Virus record (IMG/VR): IMGVR_UViG_3300042691_017518 | Coordinates: 1-64,000 of that record | Reading direction: 5' to 3' (one strand) | Source of the DNA: a virus | DNA: 64,000 nt | Part shown: piece after piece, positions 1 to 7,863 of the stretch | Layout: every line of letters begins with the position of its first letter | Numbering within the stretch: the stretch's first letter is position 1 | Notes under the pieces: model-generated | Database searches by the model: none | The model's input: the letters and a program-made list of their open reading frames with translations, nothing else | What the model was told of the DNA's origin: nothing | Translations under genes and position numbers: made by a program

Positions 1-50
1 TGATTGTATTAGTATTAGCTTGGGATTGTTTCCTAAATATGATGTTTTAT

Positions 51-61
51 TAACCTTTAAA
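51..61 (+). promoter_or_regulatory. candidate promoter -7-like box before the first early gene
   Basis: TAACCTTTAAA lies 10 bases before the ATG at 72, with a TTG at 26-28 about 22 bases upstream. It resembles TA(C/T)CTTTA boxes seen before several other genes in this window, and loosely resembles the Bacteroidota -7 consensus TAnnTTTG. This is pattern matching only, in an AT-rich background. Confidence 0.25.
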
Positions 62-71
62 TCAGAGTAAG

Positions 72-428
72 ATGAAACTAATTAAAACAGAAGTAAATTA
101 TCTATTAGAAGATGATAAAGGTGTTATTATAGCTTCAACATCTACAAAAGAAAATAATAACAAACTCTCCAAACAAAACTGTGATGAAATATTTGGAGTC
201 ATAGATGTTGAGAAGTTGGCTGAAGAGTCTTGGGGAGATAAAATATCATCACCTTATCACGCTTACATAGAAGGCTTCAAAAAATCAATGGAGTTATATC
301 AACCAACAGAAATTGAAGTGGTGATTGAGATGGAACTTGAAATTGATACATCAAAACTTATTGGTGCTATTTATGGACATAAACCAAAACTTGACTCAGA
401 AGGATGTTTAATACTTAAAAAGATTTGA
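72..428 (+). CDS. hypothetical early protein, 118 aa
   Basis: I do not recognise a named domain. The protein is soluble and acidic, with a central helical segment (AYIEGFKKS, about residues 76-84) and a C-terminal stretch ending GCLILKKI. Proteins of this general look are common in Bacteroidota phages, but I cannot assign a function. It is the first complete gene of the plus-strand early block. The start ATG follows an A-rich leader without a Shine-Dalgarno sequence, as is usual for Bacteroidota and their phages. The next small gene starts 1 base after its stop. Confidence 0.75.
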   Translation: MKLIKTEVNYLLEDDKGVIIASTSTKENNNKLSKQNCDEIFGVIDVEKLAEESWGDKISSPYHAYIEGFKKSMELYQPTEIEVVIEMELEIDTSKLIGAIYGHKPKLDSEGCLILKKI

Positions 429-429
429 T

Positions 430-600
430 ATGCCAGATATAAGTATGTGTAAGAATGAAAAATGTCTTCAGAAGAAGACATGTTATAGATTTACAGCTGT
501 GCCTAGTAGGTATCAGCAAGCATATGGTGATTTTAAACCAGATGCTAACGGCAAGTGCGAGTATTATATTTATAAATTAAAAAAAGAAAAAAGTGACTAA
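430..600 (+). CDS. small cysteine-rich protein, 56 aa, possible zinc ribbon
   Basis: This short reading frame starts at ATG 430, one base after the upstream stop, and ends at TAA 598-600. Four cysteines are arranged as C-x4-C-x5-C near the N-terminus (CKNEKC then C18) plus one near the C-terminus (GKCEYY). This spacing could bind one zinc ion. The remainder is basic and aromatic. Function is unknown. Small Cys4 proteins of this kind occur in early regions of Bacteroidota phages, which is my recollection of the group and not tested here. The next frame overlaps its last codons. Confidence 0.6.
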   Translation: MPDISMCKNEKCLQKKTCYRFTAVPSRYQQAYGDFKPDANGKCEYYIYKLKKEKSD

Positions 601-673
601 AGTTTTTAGTACAGTAATGTTTATAGTTTGGGGAATGCTATTTATTCTCTTTTTATTTAAATTAAATAATTAA
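593..673 (+). CDS. possible one-pass membrane microprotein, 26 aa
   Basis: A short frame opens at GTG 593 (or ATG 617) and closes at TAA 671-673, exactly filling the space between the neighbouring genes. Its product is almost wholly one hydrophobic helix (FIVWGMLFILFLF), which would span a membrane once. Evidence is limited to the packing of the gene and its clean hydrophobic profile. It may be an accidental AT-rich frame. Confidence 0.35.
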   Translation: MTKVFSTVMFIVWGMLFILFLFKLNN

Positions 674-677
674 TCTT

Positions 678-860
678 ATGAAAGAAGGTAAATTTAAACT
701 AACACAGAAAGACACTGGAGCAAAGTCTAAAGCAAAAGAAATAATTAAAGGCACTTATTGGCAATGTTTAGGTAAATATCACCAACTTTGTTCTTTTAGT
801 TATCTGAACCACAAGATGTTCAGTGATATTCATTATGAAATTAAAAGTATAAAAAGATGA
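678..860 (+). CDS. hypothetical early protein, 60 aa
   Basis: A small basic soluble protein with no recognised motif. It has two cysteines (QCLGKYHQLC) nine apart and many lysines. Its stop overlaps the ATG of the next gene by 4 bases (ATGA), implying translational coupling within one early transcript. Confidence 0.6.
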   Translation: MKEGKFKLTQKDTGAKSKAKEIIKGTYWQCLGKYHQLCSFSYLNHKMFSDIHYEIKSIKR

Positions 861-1045
861 GAATTTATTTTTTAATAGTGATATTAGTATTAATAGTATT
901 AGATGCTTTAATATTTAATCTTTCAGGATTTACATTCTGGTTTTATATAGTAACTAGTATAGTAATTTTAAATATACTAGCAGTATTATTACTTTCAGGT
1001 ATAAATAATATTCATAATGAAATAGATGATCTAGAAAATGAGTAG
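857..1045 (+). CDS. small two-pass membrane protein, 62 aa
   Basis: Two hydrophobic helices are clear: residues about 3-20 (YFLIVILVLIVLDALIF) and about 27-47 (FWFYIVTSIVILNILAVLLL). They are followed by a short acidic tail (NEIDDLENE). It is likely an early inner-membrane protein of unknown role, such as a superinfection or host-takeover factor, which is only a guess. It overlaps its upstream neighbour by 4 bases and its downstream neighbour by 8 bases. It ends with a TAG stop, which shows TAG is not recoded here. Confidence 0.65.
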   Translation: MRIYFLIVILVLIVLDALIFNLSGFTFWFYIVTSIVILNILAVLLLSGINNIHNEIDDLENE

Positions 1046-1280
1046 ATATACTAAAAGTTTGGACGATGGTCGAAGTGTAGTATATGGCTACGATCATGCA
1101 TTAGGATACTTTATCGATGTATTTGGTATTCCTGATGATCAAGGAGTTTCGGAAAGTTTAATAGAAGAATCTAGTTTTTTAACTCGCATGTCTAATGGCA
1201 AGATGATAGAATTAATGGATTTGTTTGATCTTCCTGAATCTCACATAGAGAGAGTGGCAATGGATTTGCCGATTAATTAA
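1038..1280 (+). CDS. hypothetical early protein, 80 aa
   Basis: A small acidic soluble protein starting MSRYTKSLDDGR with a YGYDHALGYF segment at about residues 17-26. I do not recognise a characterised domain. Proteins with a DGR...YGYDhalgYF opening recur in tailed phages as unannotated families. It overlaps the preceding membrane-protein gene by 8 bases and is followed by a 20-base A-rich gap. Confidence 0.65.
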   Translation: MSRYTKSLDDGRSVVYGYDHALGYFIDVFGIPDDQGVSESLIEESSFLTRMSNGKMIELMDLFDLPESHIERVAMDLPIN

Positions 1281-1300
1281 AAACTAAAAAAACAGATAAA

Positions 1301-1483
1301 ATGGTAAAGTATAAAATACAAGAAGAAAAGATTTACGAGATTAGTAATGGATACTATGTGCTAACTAAGAAAAATTGGTGGTCACGTTGGAAATATGTTA
1401 AACGTGCTGATGGTATAATTGCTAAGTATAATACTCGTAAAGCGGCTCAAGCTTATATTAATCTAAATTTCAAAAAGAAATGA
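1301..1483 (+). CDS. hypothetical basic protein, 60 aa
   Basis: A lysine- and tryptophan-rich small protein (KKNWWSRWKYVKR at about residues 23-35), possibly nucleic-acid binding from its charge alone. There is no recognised domain. Its TGA stop overlaps the next ATG (ATGA at 1480-1483). Confidence 0.6.
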   Translation: MVKYKIQEEKIYEISNGYYVLTKKNWWSRWKYVKRADGIIAKYNTRKAAQAYINLNFKKK

Positions 1484-1614
1484 AAGGATTATATAAACTG
1501 GGAAAAGATGCTTTAATACAGAAAAAGCTAAAACGTCGTAGTAAAATATACATGGAATTCAAACATCTTCAACATAAATTTCTTGATACTAAGAAAGATT
1601 TAAGCGAAGATTAA
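1480..1614 (+). CDS. hypothetical basic protein, 44 aa
   Basis: A 44-codon frame starting in the ATGA overlap with the upstream gene and ending at TAA 1612-1614, just 12 bases before the DNA polymerase start. The product is strongly basic and helical (KKLKRRSK at about residues 15-22). Exact stop/start coupling on the left and snug packing on the right support it being real. Function is unknown. Confidence 0.5.
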   Translation: MKGLYKLGKDALIQKKLKRRSKIYMEFKHLQHKFLDTKKDLSED

Positions 1615-1626
1615 AACAACTCAAAA

Positions 1627-3636
1627 ATGATTTATTTAGTAACAGGTCAGCTGGAGTTATATACTCCAGTTGGCTATTCTATGGCTACTGTCGAAGAATC
1701 TTTAGAATATTTAGAAACATTAGACGTAATTGGTTTTGATACCGAGACTAGAGGATTTGATCCTTATACTAAAGAATTATTGTCGATGCAATTAGGTGAT
1801 GGAGAAAAGCAATATGTAATAGATTGCTTAAGTATCAATCCTAAGTTATATAAAGATATCCTAGAACGTAAGGAATTAATAATGCATAATGCAAAGTTTG
1901 ACTTAAGGTTTTTATATTATCAAGGCATAGTGCCTGTTAAAATCTTTGATACTTTTCTTGTAGAGAGAATTTTAACTACTGGTATAGATACAGCAAGAAG
2001 AAGTTTAGATGCTGTAGTATATAAATATTGCAAGATAGAACTAGATAAAAGTATTAGAGGCAATATTCACAGAGAAGGCTTAACTACTAGAGTAATTAAA
2101 TATGCTGCTGATGATGTGAAATATCTACATCAAGTAAAACGTAAGCAAGAAGTAGCTCTAGAAGAAAATCAGCTACAAAAAACTGCAAGTTTAGACAACC
2201 AGTTTGTAATGGCTCTTGCTTATATAGAACATTGCGGCATGTATCTTAATCCAACTGATTGGCAAAAGAAATGTGATGATGACTTAAAAGATCTTAATGC
2301 TGTTAAAATTACTTTAGATCAGTTTATCTTAGATAACATAGATAAATATCCTCAATATGTAGATAATCAACTAGACTTATTCTCAGAAGGGATAAAGTGC
2401 AAGATTAATTGGTCGTCTTCTAAGCAAGTGATTCCTTTCATGCAGTCACTGGGTGTAGATACTTTAACAAAGGATAAGGACACTGGACTGATGAAACATT
2501 CGGTAGATAAGAAAGTCTTAAATCAGCAGAAAAAGAAACATCCTATTATTAATACTTACATTGAGTATACTGAGTGTCAAAAAGTAGTTAGTACCTATGG
2601 TGAAAACTGGTTTGAATACATAAACAAAGTCACTGGTAGGATTCATAGTAATTATACTCAGATTATGAACACGGGTAGATTGTCTAGTGGTCAGAAAGGT
2701 TTTCCTAAAAAAGGCATACCTCAACAGCCAAATATGCAAAATATTCCTAGTGATAATAGAACTAGAGGATGCTTTCAAGCTCAGCCAGGCAATACACTAA
2801 TAGTAAGCGATTATAGCGGGCAAGAGCAGATAGTACTTGCTAATAAATCTTTAGATAAAGATTTGCTTGCGTTCTATCAACAAGGTCTAGGTGATATGCA
2901 TAGTTTTATTGCATCTAAGATATTTCCTGAGTTATCAGGTTTGACTTTAGATGAAATTAAAGATAACCACAAGCAGAAAAGACAGATTGCTAAAGGTGCT
3001 GGCTTCGCAATTAATTATGGTGGCACTGGGATAACTATCGCGCAAAACTTAAACATTTCTATGGAAGAAGGTGAAGAAGTCTATAAGGCTTACTTTAAAG
3101 CATTCCCTGGGCTTGCTAGTTATTTTAAGCAAGAAAAGAAAAGAGCGCTAGAATTAGGTTATATTCAATTCAATAATATTAGTGGTAGAAAATGCTTTAT
3201 TCCATTCTTTGATGAATATCAAAAACTTCACAAAGAAATTTATGAAACTGAAGGATTTTGGGATAATTATAAGTTGGAAAAGTCGCAAGATTCTGTTATC
3301 TTTAAGACTTATTTCAAGCCAAAAGTTCGTGAATATTTTATGAAGCGTGGTGACATCGAAAGAATGTCGCTGAATTATCCTATTCAAGGATCTTCTGCCG
3401 ATATTACTAAACTTGCGGGTGTATATTTCTTTAAGTATTTATTGGAGAATAATCTGATTTTTAAAGTGCTTTTGCCTAATGTAGTCCATGACGAATGGAT
3501 TGTCGAAGCTCCTTTAGAAATAGCTGATGAAATCAGCATTGTCTTGCAAGATTGCATGGAGAGAGCTGGTAGTGTATTTTGTAAAACTATTAAACTTAAG
3601 GCAGAGCCTTGTATAACTTTAAATTGGAAACATTGA
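1627..3636 (+). CDS. family A DNA polymerase with 3'-5' exonuclease
   Basis: Replicative DNA polymerase, 669 aa. The N-terminal third is a DnaQ-like proofreading exonuclease: ExoI motif FDTE with D38 and E40, then HNAKFD and a later ADDV segment. The C-terminal polymerase domain has motif A with D395 (SDYSGQEQ), motif B (KRQIAKGAGFAINYGG, about residues 448-465) and motif C VVHDE at 619-623. D395 and D622 would bind the catalytic metals. There is no 5'-3' nuclease domain, as in other phage family A polymerases. Motif A carries Q where cellular Pol I has R (DYSxxExR). It is the core of the early replication cluster and overlaps the next gene's start (TGATG). Confidence 0.95.
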   Translation: MIYLVTGQLELYTPVGYSMATVEESLEYLETLDVIGFDTETRGFDPYTKELLSMQLGDGEKQYVIDCLSINPKLYKDILERKELIMHNAKFDLRFLYYQGIVPVKIFDTFLVERILTTGIDTARRSLDAVVYKYCKIELDKSIRGNIHREGLTTRVIKYAADDVKYLHQVKRKQEVALEENQLQKTASLDNQFVMALAYIEHCGMYLNPTDWQKKCDDDLKDLNAVKITLDQFILDNIDKYPQYVDNQLDLFSEGIKCKINWSSSKQVIPFMQSLGVDTLTKDKDTGLMKHSVDKKVLNQQKKKHPIINTYIEYTECQKVVSTYGENWFEYINKVTGRIHSNYTQIMNTGRLSSGQKGFPKKGIPQQPNMQNIPSDNRTRGCFQAQPGNTLIVSDYSGQEQIVLANKSLDKDLLAFYQQGLGDMHSFIASKIFPELSGLTLDEIKDNHKQKRQIAKGAGFAINYGGTGITIAQNLNISMEEGEEVYKAYFKAFPGLASYFKQEKKRALELGYIQFNNISGRKCFIPFFDEYQKLHKEIYETEGFWDNYKLEKSQDSVIFKTYFKPKVREYFMKRGDIERMSLNYPIQGSSADITKLAGVYFFKYLLENNLIFKVLLPNVVHDEWIVEAPLEIADEISIVLQDCMERAGSVFCKTIKLKAEPCITLNWKH

Positions 3637-4022
3637 TGGATACTTATGAAAGATTAATTGAAAAAACTAAAAAAGATTTAGCAATGCTTCAAAAATATTA
3701 TGAAGTCTACCTTTATTTTAAAAAAGTTAAAAATTATCAAAATAGTTATATAGTAGAAATGCGTAGGATATGGGCTAATAAGCTTTATAAAGAAGGTTTA
3801 AACTTATCTGAAATAGGCAGAGTTATTTCTAAGCATCATTCTACTATAATTTATTTAATACAAACACAAAAAGATGATGAAGTTTATGATGAAGTATCAG
3901 AAAATATGATGAATTGGATGATTAGTAATCAATATCCAAAGACTTATAATATTACTGAGCCTTCTGCTATTCATAAACAAGGAGTAAAAAATGTAGTTAA
4001 ATATAAATTAATTAACCTATGA
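3636..4022 (+). CDS. DnaA domain IV-like DNA-binding protein, 128 aa
   Basis: Translation most likely starts at ATG 3636, overlapping the polymerase TGA stop; an in-frame ATG at 3609 would overlap far more. The middle of the protein (about residues 43-80) reads like the C-terminal DNA-binding domain of the bacterial initiator DnaA: an ANKLYKEG helix, then LSEIGRVISKHHSTIIYLIQ, comparable to the DnaA pattern LxEIGrxfgxrDHSTVxhA. There is no AAA+ ATPase part. It sits between DNA polymerase and an SF2 helicase, so origin recognition or replication control is a reasonable inference. Alternatively it could be a transcription regulator using the same helix-turn-helix. Confidence 0.65.
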   Translation: MDTYERLIEKTKKDLAMLQKYYEVYLYFKKVKNYQNSYIVEMRRIWANKLYKEGLNLSEIGRVISKHHSTIIYLIQTQKDDEVYDEVSENMMNWMISNQYPKTYNITEPSAIHKQGVKNVVKYKLINL

Positions 4023-5287
4023 AGACAGCTGTAATAGACAGAACAGCTCGGCAAATATTAGGATTAAGAAAATGGAGAGAAAGTAATTTTTGTGGTATAG
4101 CAGAGTATCCAACAGGTTTTGGAAAGACTTATACTGCAATAATGGCTATTAAAGGAATGATTCCTAAGAAGAGTATTACTACTTGTCTTATTGTTGTTCC
4201 GACTCTTGAACTTAAATCTCAATGGGAAGCTGAGTTAAAGAAAAACAAAATTACTATTGCTAAAGTAATGGTAATTAACTCTGCCATCAAGAATCTACAT
4301 AAAGTAGATATGTTAGTACTTGATGAGGTTCATAGATATGCAGCTGAAAGCTTTAGAAATATTTTCAATAACGTTAGTTGTGATTATATTCTAGGCTTAA
4401 CTGCTACTCTTGAAAGAGAAGATGGTTTTCATGAAGTAATTCTAGAATATCTTCCTGTGTTTGATCAGATTACTGTAGACGAAGCTTTAGATAATTTATG
4501 GATTGCACCTTATGTGGTTTATAATATTCCAGTTAGCTTATCAAGTAATGAACAAGTAGAGTATAATAAAGCTAATAATGCTTTTAAACATTTTGCTGCT
4601 AAATTAGGTCACGGCGCTAATGCTTTTAAGAACGCTACTAGTTATCTAAAATCTAGTGATAAAGTATTGCAAGGTCAAGCAGGTGCATATTATAATGCAC
4701 TACGTAAACGCAAGAATCTATGTCAAAACAATGAGAATAAGATTCTAGCTACTAAGCAAATTATAGACAGTTTACCTGGTCGTAATGGATTAATTTTTAG
4801 TGCTACTACTGAGTTTGCTGAAAGCTTGCAAGATTGTCTAGGCGATATTTGTATGACTTTTCATAGTAAGATAAAGCGCAAAGAACAAGAATTAATAGTT
4901 AAGAAGTTTAAAGACAAAAGAACTAAAGTAAAGTTTCTCAGTTCTGTACAAGCTCTTAACGAAGGCTTTAATGTTCCTGATTGTTCTTTAGCTATTATTG
5001 CTGGTTCTACAAGTACTAAACGCACGTTTATACAGCAATTAGGCCGTGTGGTGCGTAAACAACCTGATAAAGAAGCAATAATTATTAATCTTTATACTCC
5101 TGGCACACAGGAAGAAGTTTGGATGAAGAAGCGTTTAGAGGGAATTAATAAAGACAGAATTATTGTTTGTGAATTAGAAGATTTCTTAAAATTATTTAAT
5201 GATGGAAGTAACACTGAAGATAGCTCAAATGAAGAGCTTACAATTGAATCCGAATCAAATGATATTATTGTTTCTGACTTACCATAA
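4019..5287 (+). CDS. SF2 DEAD/DEAH-type helicase
   Basis: A 422 aa superfamily 2 ATPase. Motif I is PTGFGKT (K36-T37), motif II is DEVH at 102-105, motif III is LTATLERED, and motif VI is FIQQLGRVVRK near residues 338-348, preceded by a SSVQALNEGFNVPDC segment. The two RecA folds occupy nearly the whole chain, and the last 40 residues are acidic and Ser-rich. It resembles the UvsW/RadD-type helicases of phages that remodel forks or branched DNA. It overlaps the upstream gene by 4 bases and the downstream gene by about 29 bases. Confidence 0.9.
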   Translation: MKTAVIDRTARQILGLRKWRESNFCGIAEYPTGFGKTYTAIMAIKGMIPKKSITTCLIVVPTLELKSQWEAELKKNKITIAKVMVINSAIKNLHKVDMLVLDEVHRYAAESFRNIFNNVSCDYILGLTATLEREDGFHEVILEYLPVFDQITVDEALDNLWIAPYVVYNIPVSLSSNEQVEYNKANNAFKHFAAKLGHGANAFKNATSYLKSSDKVLQGQAGAYYNALRKRKNLCQNNENKILATKQIIDSLPGRNGLIFSATTEFAESLQDCLGDICMTFHSKIKRKEQELIVKKFKDKRTKVKFLSSVQALNEGFNVPDCSLAIIAGSTSTKRTFIQQLGRVVRKQPDKEAIIINLYTPGTQEEVWMKKRLEGINKDRIIVCELEDFLKLFNDGSNTEDSSNEELTIESESNDIIVSDLP

Positions 5288-5765
5288 AGATTTTGAGTCA
5301 ATCAAATCTATCTTTGGCATACAAGAAGCAATTAATATTAGAAATAGTTTATGTGGCAGTGATTTTATACTTAGTGATAATACAGTAAAATTTACTGAAA
5401 CTTTGTTAAGCAAGAAACATGTCGAGAAACTATTTGGCATTCGTGGAGATGGTGTTAATTTTTGGGAGTTTTATAATTGCTATCCTATTAGAGTCGGAAC
5501 CAGAGTTCTTAGGTCTTCTGGTCCGACTACTCAGATAGCATTAAAACATGAAAAGAAATATCTAGCAAGAGTCAAAACTGTAGAACAACATCAAACAGCT
5601 ATTGCTTCAATACGATCATTCGTAGGACAGCAAAAGTTGGCAAATAAGTTAAACTTTTTGCCTAATATGGAAACAGTAATGAATAACTCTATGTGGGAGC
5701 AATGGGAAGTATTTATTAAAGAAACAGGAAAGGAGGAACAAGAATGGAACACGGAATCGATCTAG
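5259..5765 (+). CDS. hypothetical early protein, about 168 aa
   Basis: I do not recognise a characterised domain. The start is uncertain: ATG 5259 gives the smallest overlap with the helicase gene, while ATG 5199 would overlap by 89 bases. The protein is basic in its middle and ends in an acidic Glu-rich tail. It lies between an SF2 helicase and the gene before a DnaB-like helicase, so an accessory role in replication is possible but unproven. It overlaps the next gene by 22 bases. Confidence 0.7.
   Translation: MILLFLTYHKDFESIKSIFGIQEAINIRNSLCGSDFILSDNTVKFTETLLSKKHVEKLFGIRGDGVNFWEFYNCYPIRVGTRVLRSSGPTTQIALKHEKKYLARVKTVEQHQTAIASIRSFVGQQKLANKLNFLPNMETVMNNSMWEQWEVFIKETGKEEQEWNTESI
5731..5736 (+). 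promoter_or_regulatory. strong Shine-Dalgarno-like AGGAGG
   Basis: AGGAGG lies 7 bases before the ATG at 5744, inside the end of the preceding gene. This matters because most starts in the window have A-rich leaders and no SD, as usual for Bacteroidota systems. It may help re-initiation at 5744, or be a coincidence of the Lys-Glu-Glu coding there. Confidence 0.35.
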
Positions 5766-6061
5766 AGTATAGTATCAAGCATTTTGAAAAGGAAATTAGA
5801 TATGTTAATGAGTTACTGCAACATATGAAGCTTGAACATGCTATAGGACGTAAACTAGTAAAGAAAAGAAGTAATTATGAAAAGTCTATTAGTATTCTAA
5901 AAGGAAACAAAGAATCAGATTATGATTCTGAACTGCCTTTAACAAGTCTTAGAGCTAATTTGTATCAATTAAATCAGCAAGTAGAAGTGATTCCTGAAGC
6001 GCAAGTTATTATTGATCAAATAAATTATGTTACTAAACTTTTAAAAGATGGCAAAAGTTAA
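5744..6061 (+). CDS. helical protein of unknown function, 105 aa
   Basis: The product looks mostly alpha-helical and charged, with likely coiled coil over residues 8-50 and 70-100. No enzyme motif is visible. It overlaps the preceding gene by 22 bases and the DnaB-like helicase gene by 14 bases. Such a small helical protein directly before a replicative helicase could be a loader or partner, but that is an inference from position only. Confidence 0.65.
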   Translation: MEHGIDLEYSIKHFEKEIRYVNELLQHMKLEHAIGRKLVKKRSNYEKSISILKGNKESDYDSELPLTSLRANLYQLNQQVEVIPEAQVIIDQINYVTKLLKDGKS

Positions 6062-7127
6062 ATATTGGGATAGACTCAAGAATGAAATAGAACGCGGTGA
6101 GCAAGGACTTAATACGGGCATTCCGTTTGAAGGCTTTACTACTCTAAGTGATCATATTCAGAATATTCAGCAACGTCGTTATGACTTAATATTTGCGCCG
6201 ACATCTATTGGTAAATCTGCTTTTTTAGATTCTACCTATGTGTATGGCGCAATAAGTTTTTTGCAGAATAATCCTGGGTATATTCATGATTTAGAGATTA
6301 TCTATTATTCTTTAGAGATTCCGCCAGAAGATCAGATTGCCAAACATATAGTAAGTTTGCTTTGGAAAGAACATGGGATATTATCAGACACTAATGAGAT
6401 TAAATCAAAGGGTAAATTACAAATAAGACCTGAGATAAAACAGTTAGTATTAAGCTATGAGAAACGAATGGATGAGATTCAAGATAAGTATATATACTTT
6501 AAAACTGCTCTTAGTCCAAAGTCTTTGTTTAGAGATTTAGTAACTTATGCAGAAAGACGCGGTGTGTTCCAAAGAGACGACGAAGGAAATATTTTAAGCT
6601 ACACTCCTAATAATCCTGGATTGATAACTTTAATTATCATAGATCATATCGGGCATATAAACTACAAAGATTTTAACAGCAAGAAAGAAGCTATAGATAT
6701 GGCTTCTAAACATCTTGTGTTTTTTAGAAACATGTGTAATTTTAGTCCTGTAGTTGTATCGCAGATTAATCGTGATAAGAATCAAAAACACAGACAAGCA
6801 GAAGAAGGATGGATGCCAGAGCTTCAAGATATTAAGGACACTGGTAATCTTGCCGAGGATGCAAATACTGTGATGGGTCTAGAAAGTCCATTTTATGTAG
6901 GAGTAGATAATTGTTTAGGCTATGATATTACTAAGTTTAAGGATCGTTATAGGCTTTTAAAGATTCTAAAGAATCGTGACGGTAAGCGTAATTTACTTGT
7001 TAGCTTTCTATTTATAGGCGAGTATGGGGGTTATTATCAATTGCCTCCAATAAATGAGCTTCAAGGTAAACCTGAAGAGCTCAAAAAGATTGATGAATAT
7101 TATCGTAATCAAACAAATAAACAGTAA
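6048..7127 (+). CDS. DnaB-like replicative helicase (RecA-fold ATPase)
   Basis: A 359 aa SF4-type helicase core. Walker A is PTSIGKSA at residues 51-58. Walker B is LIIIDH with D199-H200. A downstream VVVSQINRD-type motif III is present, followed by the KDTGNLAEDANTVMG segment, whose pattern (D-x2-x-S/G-x3-ED-A-x2-V) is typical of DnaB family motif H3/H4 regions. There is no N-terminal DnaB domain: the ATPase starts within the first 25 residues, so the protein is a minimal helicase. It most likely unwinds the fork with the TOPRIM primase at 10440. Its stop overlaps the next start by 1 base (TAATG). Confidence 0.88.
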   Translation: MAKVKYWDRLKNEIERGEQGLNTGIPFEGFTTLSDHIQNIQQRRYDLIFAPTSIGKSAFLDSTYVYGAISFLQNNPGYIHDLEIIYYSLEIPPEDQIAKHIVSLLWKEHGILSDTNEIKSKGKLQIRPEIKQLVLSYEKRMDEIQDKYIYFKTALSPKSLFRDLVTYAERRGVFQRDDEGNILSYTPNNPGLITLIIIDHIGHINYKDFNSKKEAIDMASKHLVFFRNMCNFSPVVVSQINRDKNQKHRQAEEGWMPELQDIKDTGNLAEDANTVMGLESPFYVGVDNCLGYDITKFKDRYRLLKILKNRDGKRNLLVSFLFIGEYGGYYQLPPINELQGKPEELKKIDEYYRNQTNKQ

Positions 7128-7606
7128 TGCCAATAGTAAAAACTGAAACAGGGAACTTGTTAGAAATGTTTAAACAAGCTCAAGTGCCACCTTTGTTAGC
7201 ACATGGAACAAATTGTTTAAAGACAATGAAAGGAATATCTGCTGAATTAGCTGAAGAATTTCCTGTATTAACCACAGTAGATGAAGAGTTTCCTTTACCT
7301 GCTTTGTATAGATTAGGTGATTATTCTGCAATTGGAGTAGAATATGGTACTATTTTAAATTTCTATACATCTTTAGAAGTAGAAGGAAACTTTGAGTATT
7401 CTGCACTAAAAAGTTGTCTTAAGAAATTATCTATGGAAGCTATAAATGCAGGTACTTACATTCAACTTACTTTTCCCGTAATTAACACTCAAGGTGTGAA
7501 TTGGGATATAGTTAAGAAAATCCTTAATTCTCAAGAACAATTACTTATAACAGTAGTACAACATGATAAAGGAGAGGTACGAATGGGTGAAGGAGAAGCT
7601 GAGTAA
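7127..7606 (+). CDS. macro-domain (ADP-ribose binding) protein
   Basis: A 159 aa protein resembling phage Appr-1-p processing/Poa1p-type macro domains. The opening TGNLLEM (residues 8-14), AHGTNCLKTMKGISAELAEEFP (about 25-46), the LGDYS turn (63-67) and ILNFYTS strand (76-82) follow the family order. The second ligand loop, normally a Gly-rich (F/L)PxIGxGxxGG(D/N)W segment, here reads FPVINTQGVNW at 116-126. The glycines are largely lost, so ADP-ribose hydrolysis may be weak or absent, leaving a binding role. Early expression beside the replicative helicase suggests action on host or defence ADP-ribosylation or NAD-derived signals; that is inference. Confidence 0.7.
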   Translation: MPIVKTETGNLLEMFKQAQVPPLLAHGTNCLKTMKGISAELAEEFPVLTTVDEEFPLPALYRLGDYSAIGVEYGTILNFYTSLEVEGNFEYSALKSCLKKLSMEAINAGTYIQLTFPVINTQGVNWDIVKKILNSQEQLLITVVQHDKGEVRMGEGEAE

Positions 7607-7856
7607 GCATCCAGAACTTAGAGATTCTAATGAAAGACTGTATTATCATTATCTTATACATATAGGATATGATATGAATAAGTCTTTTAAAGAAGTTCTA
7701 AAAGACATGGAGAAAAGAGTTATTCCTTATCTAGATACTTTCGGTAGAGCATCTCGTAAAGTACAAGAAGAGCATCCTCATCTGAGAGGAAAATACTATG
7801 GTAAAAGGAAAGGAAAAACTGAAGATGTTAAGCAAGAAATTAGGGATTTAACTTAA
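7563..7856 (+). CDS. conserved phage protein of unknown function, 97 aa
   Basis: The chain opens with EWVKEKLSKHPELRDSNERL and ends with a FGRASRKVQEEHPHLRGKYYGKR segment. The latter matches a pattern (RxxrklQeexPxLRG) seen in many small tailed-phage proteins of unknown function. The start at ATG 7563 overlaps the macro-domain gene by 44 bases. I keep it because the N-terminal WVKEKL helix belongs to the family pattern and no later ATG would preserve it. It is basic throughout and no enzyme motif is visible. Confidence 0.7.
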   Translation: MIKERYEWVKEKLSKHPELRDSNERLYYHYLIHIGYDMNKSFKEVLKDMEKRVIPYLDTFGRASRKVQEEHPHLRGKYYGKRKGKTEDVKQEIRDLT

Positions 7857-7863
7857 AAATTCT

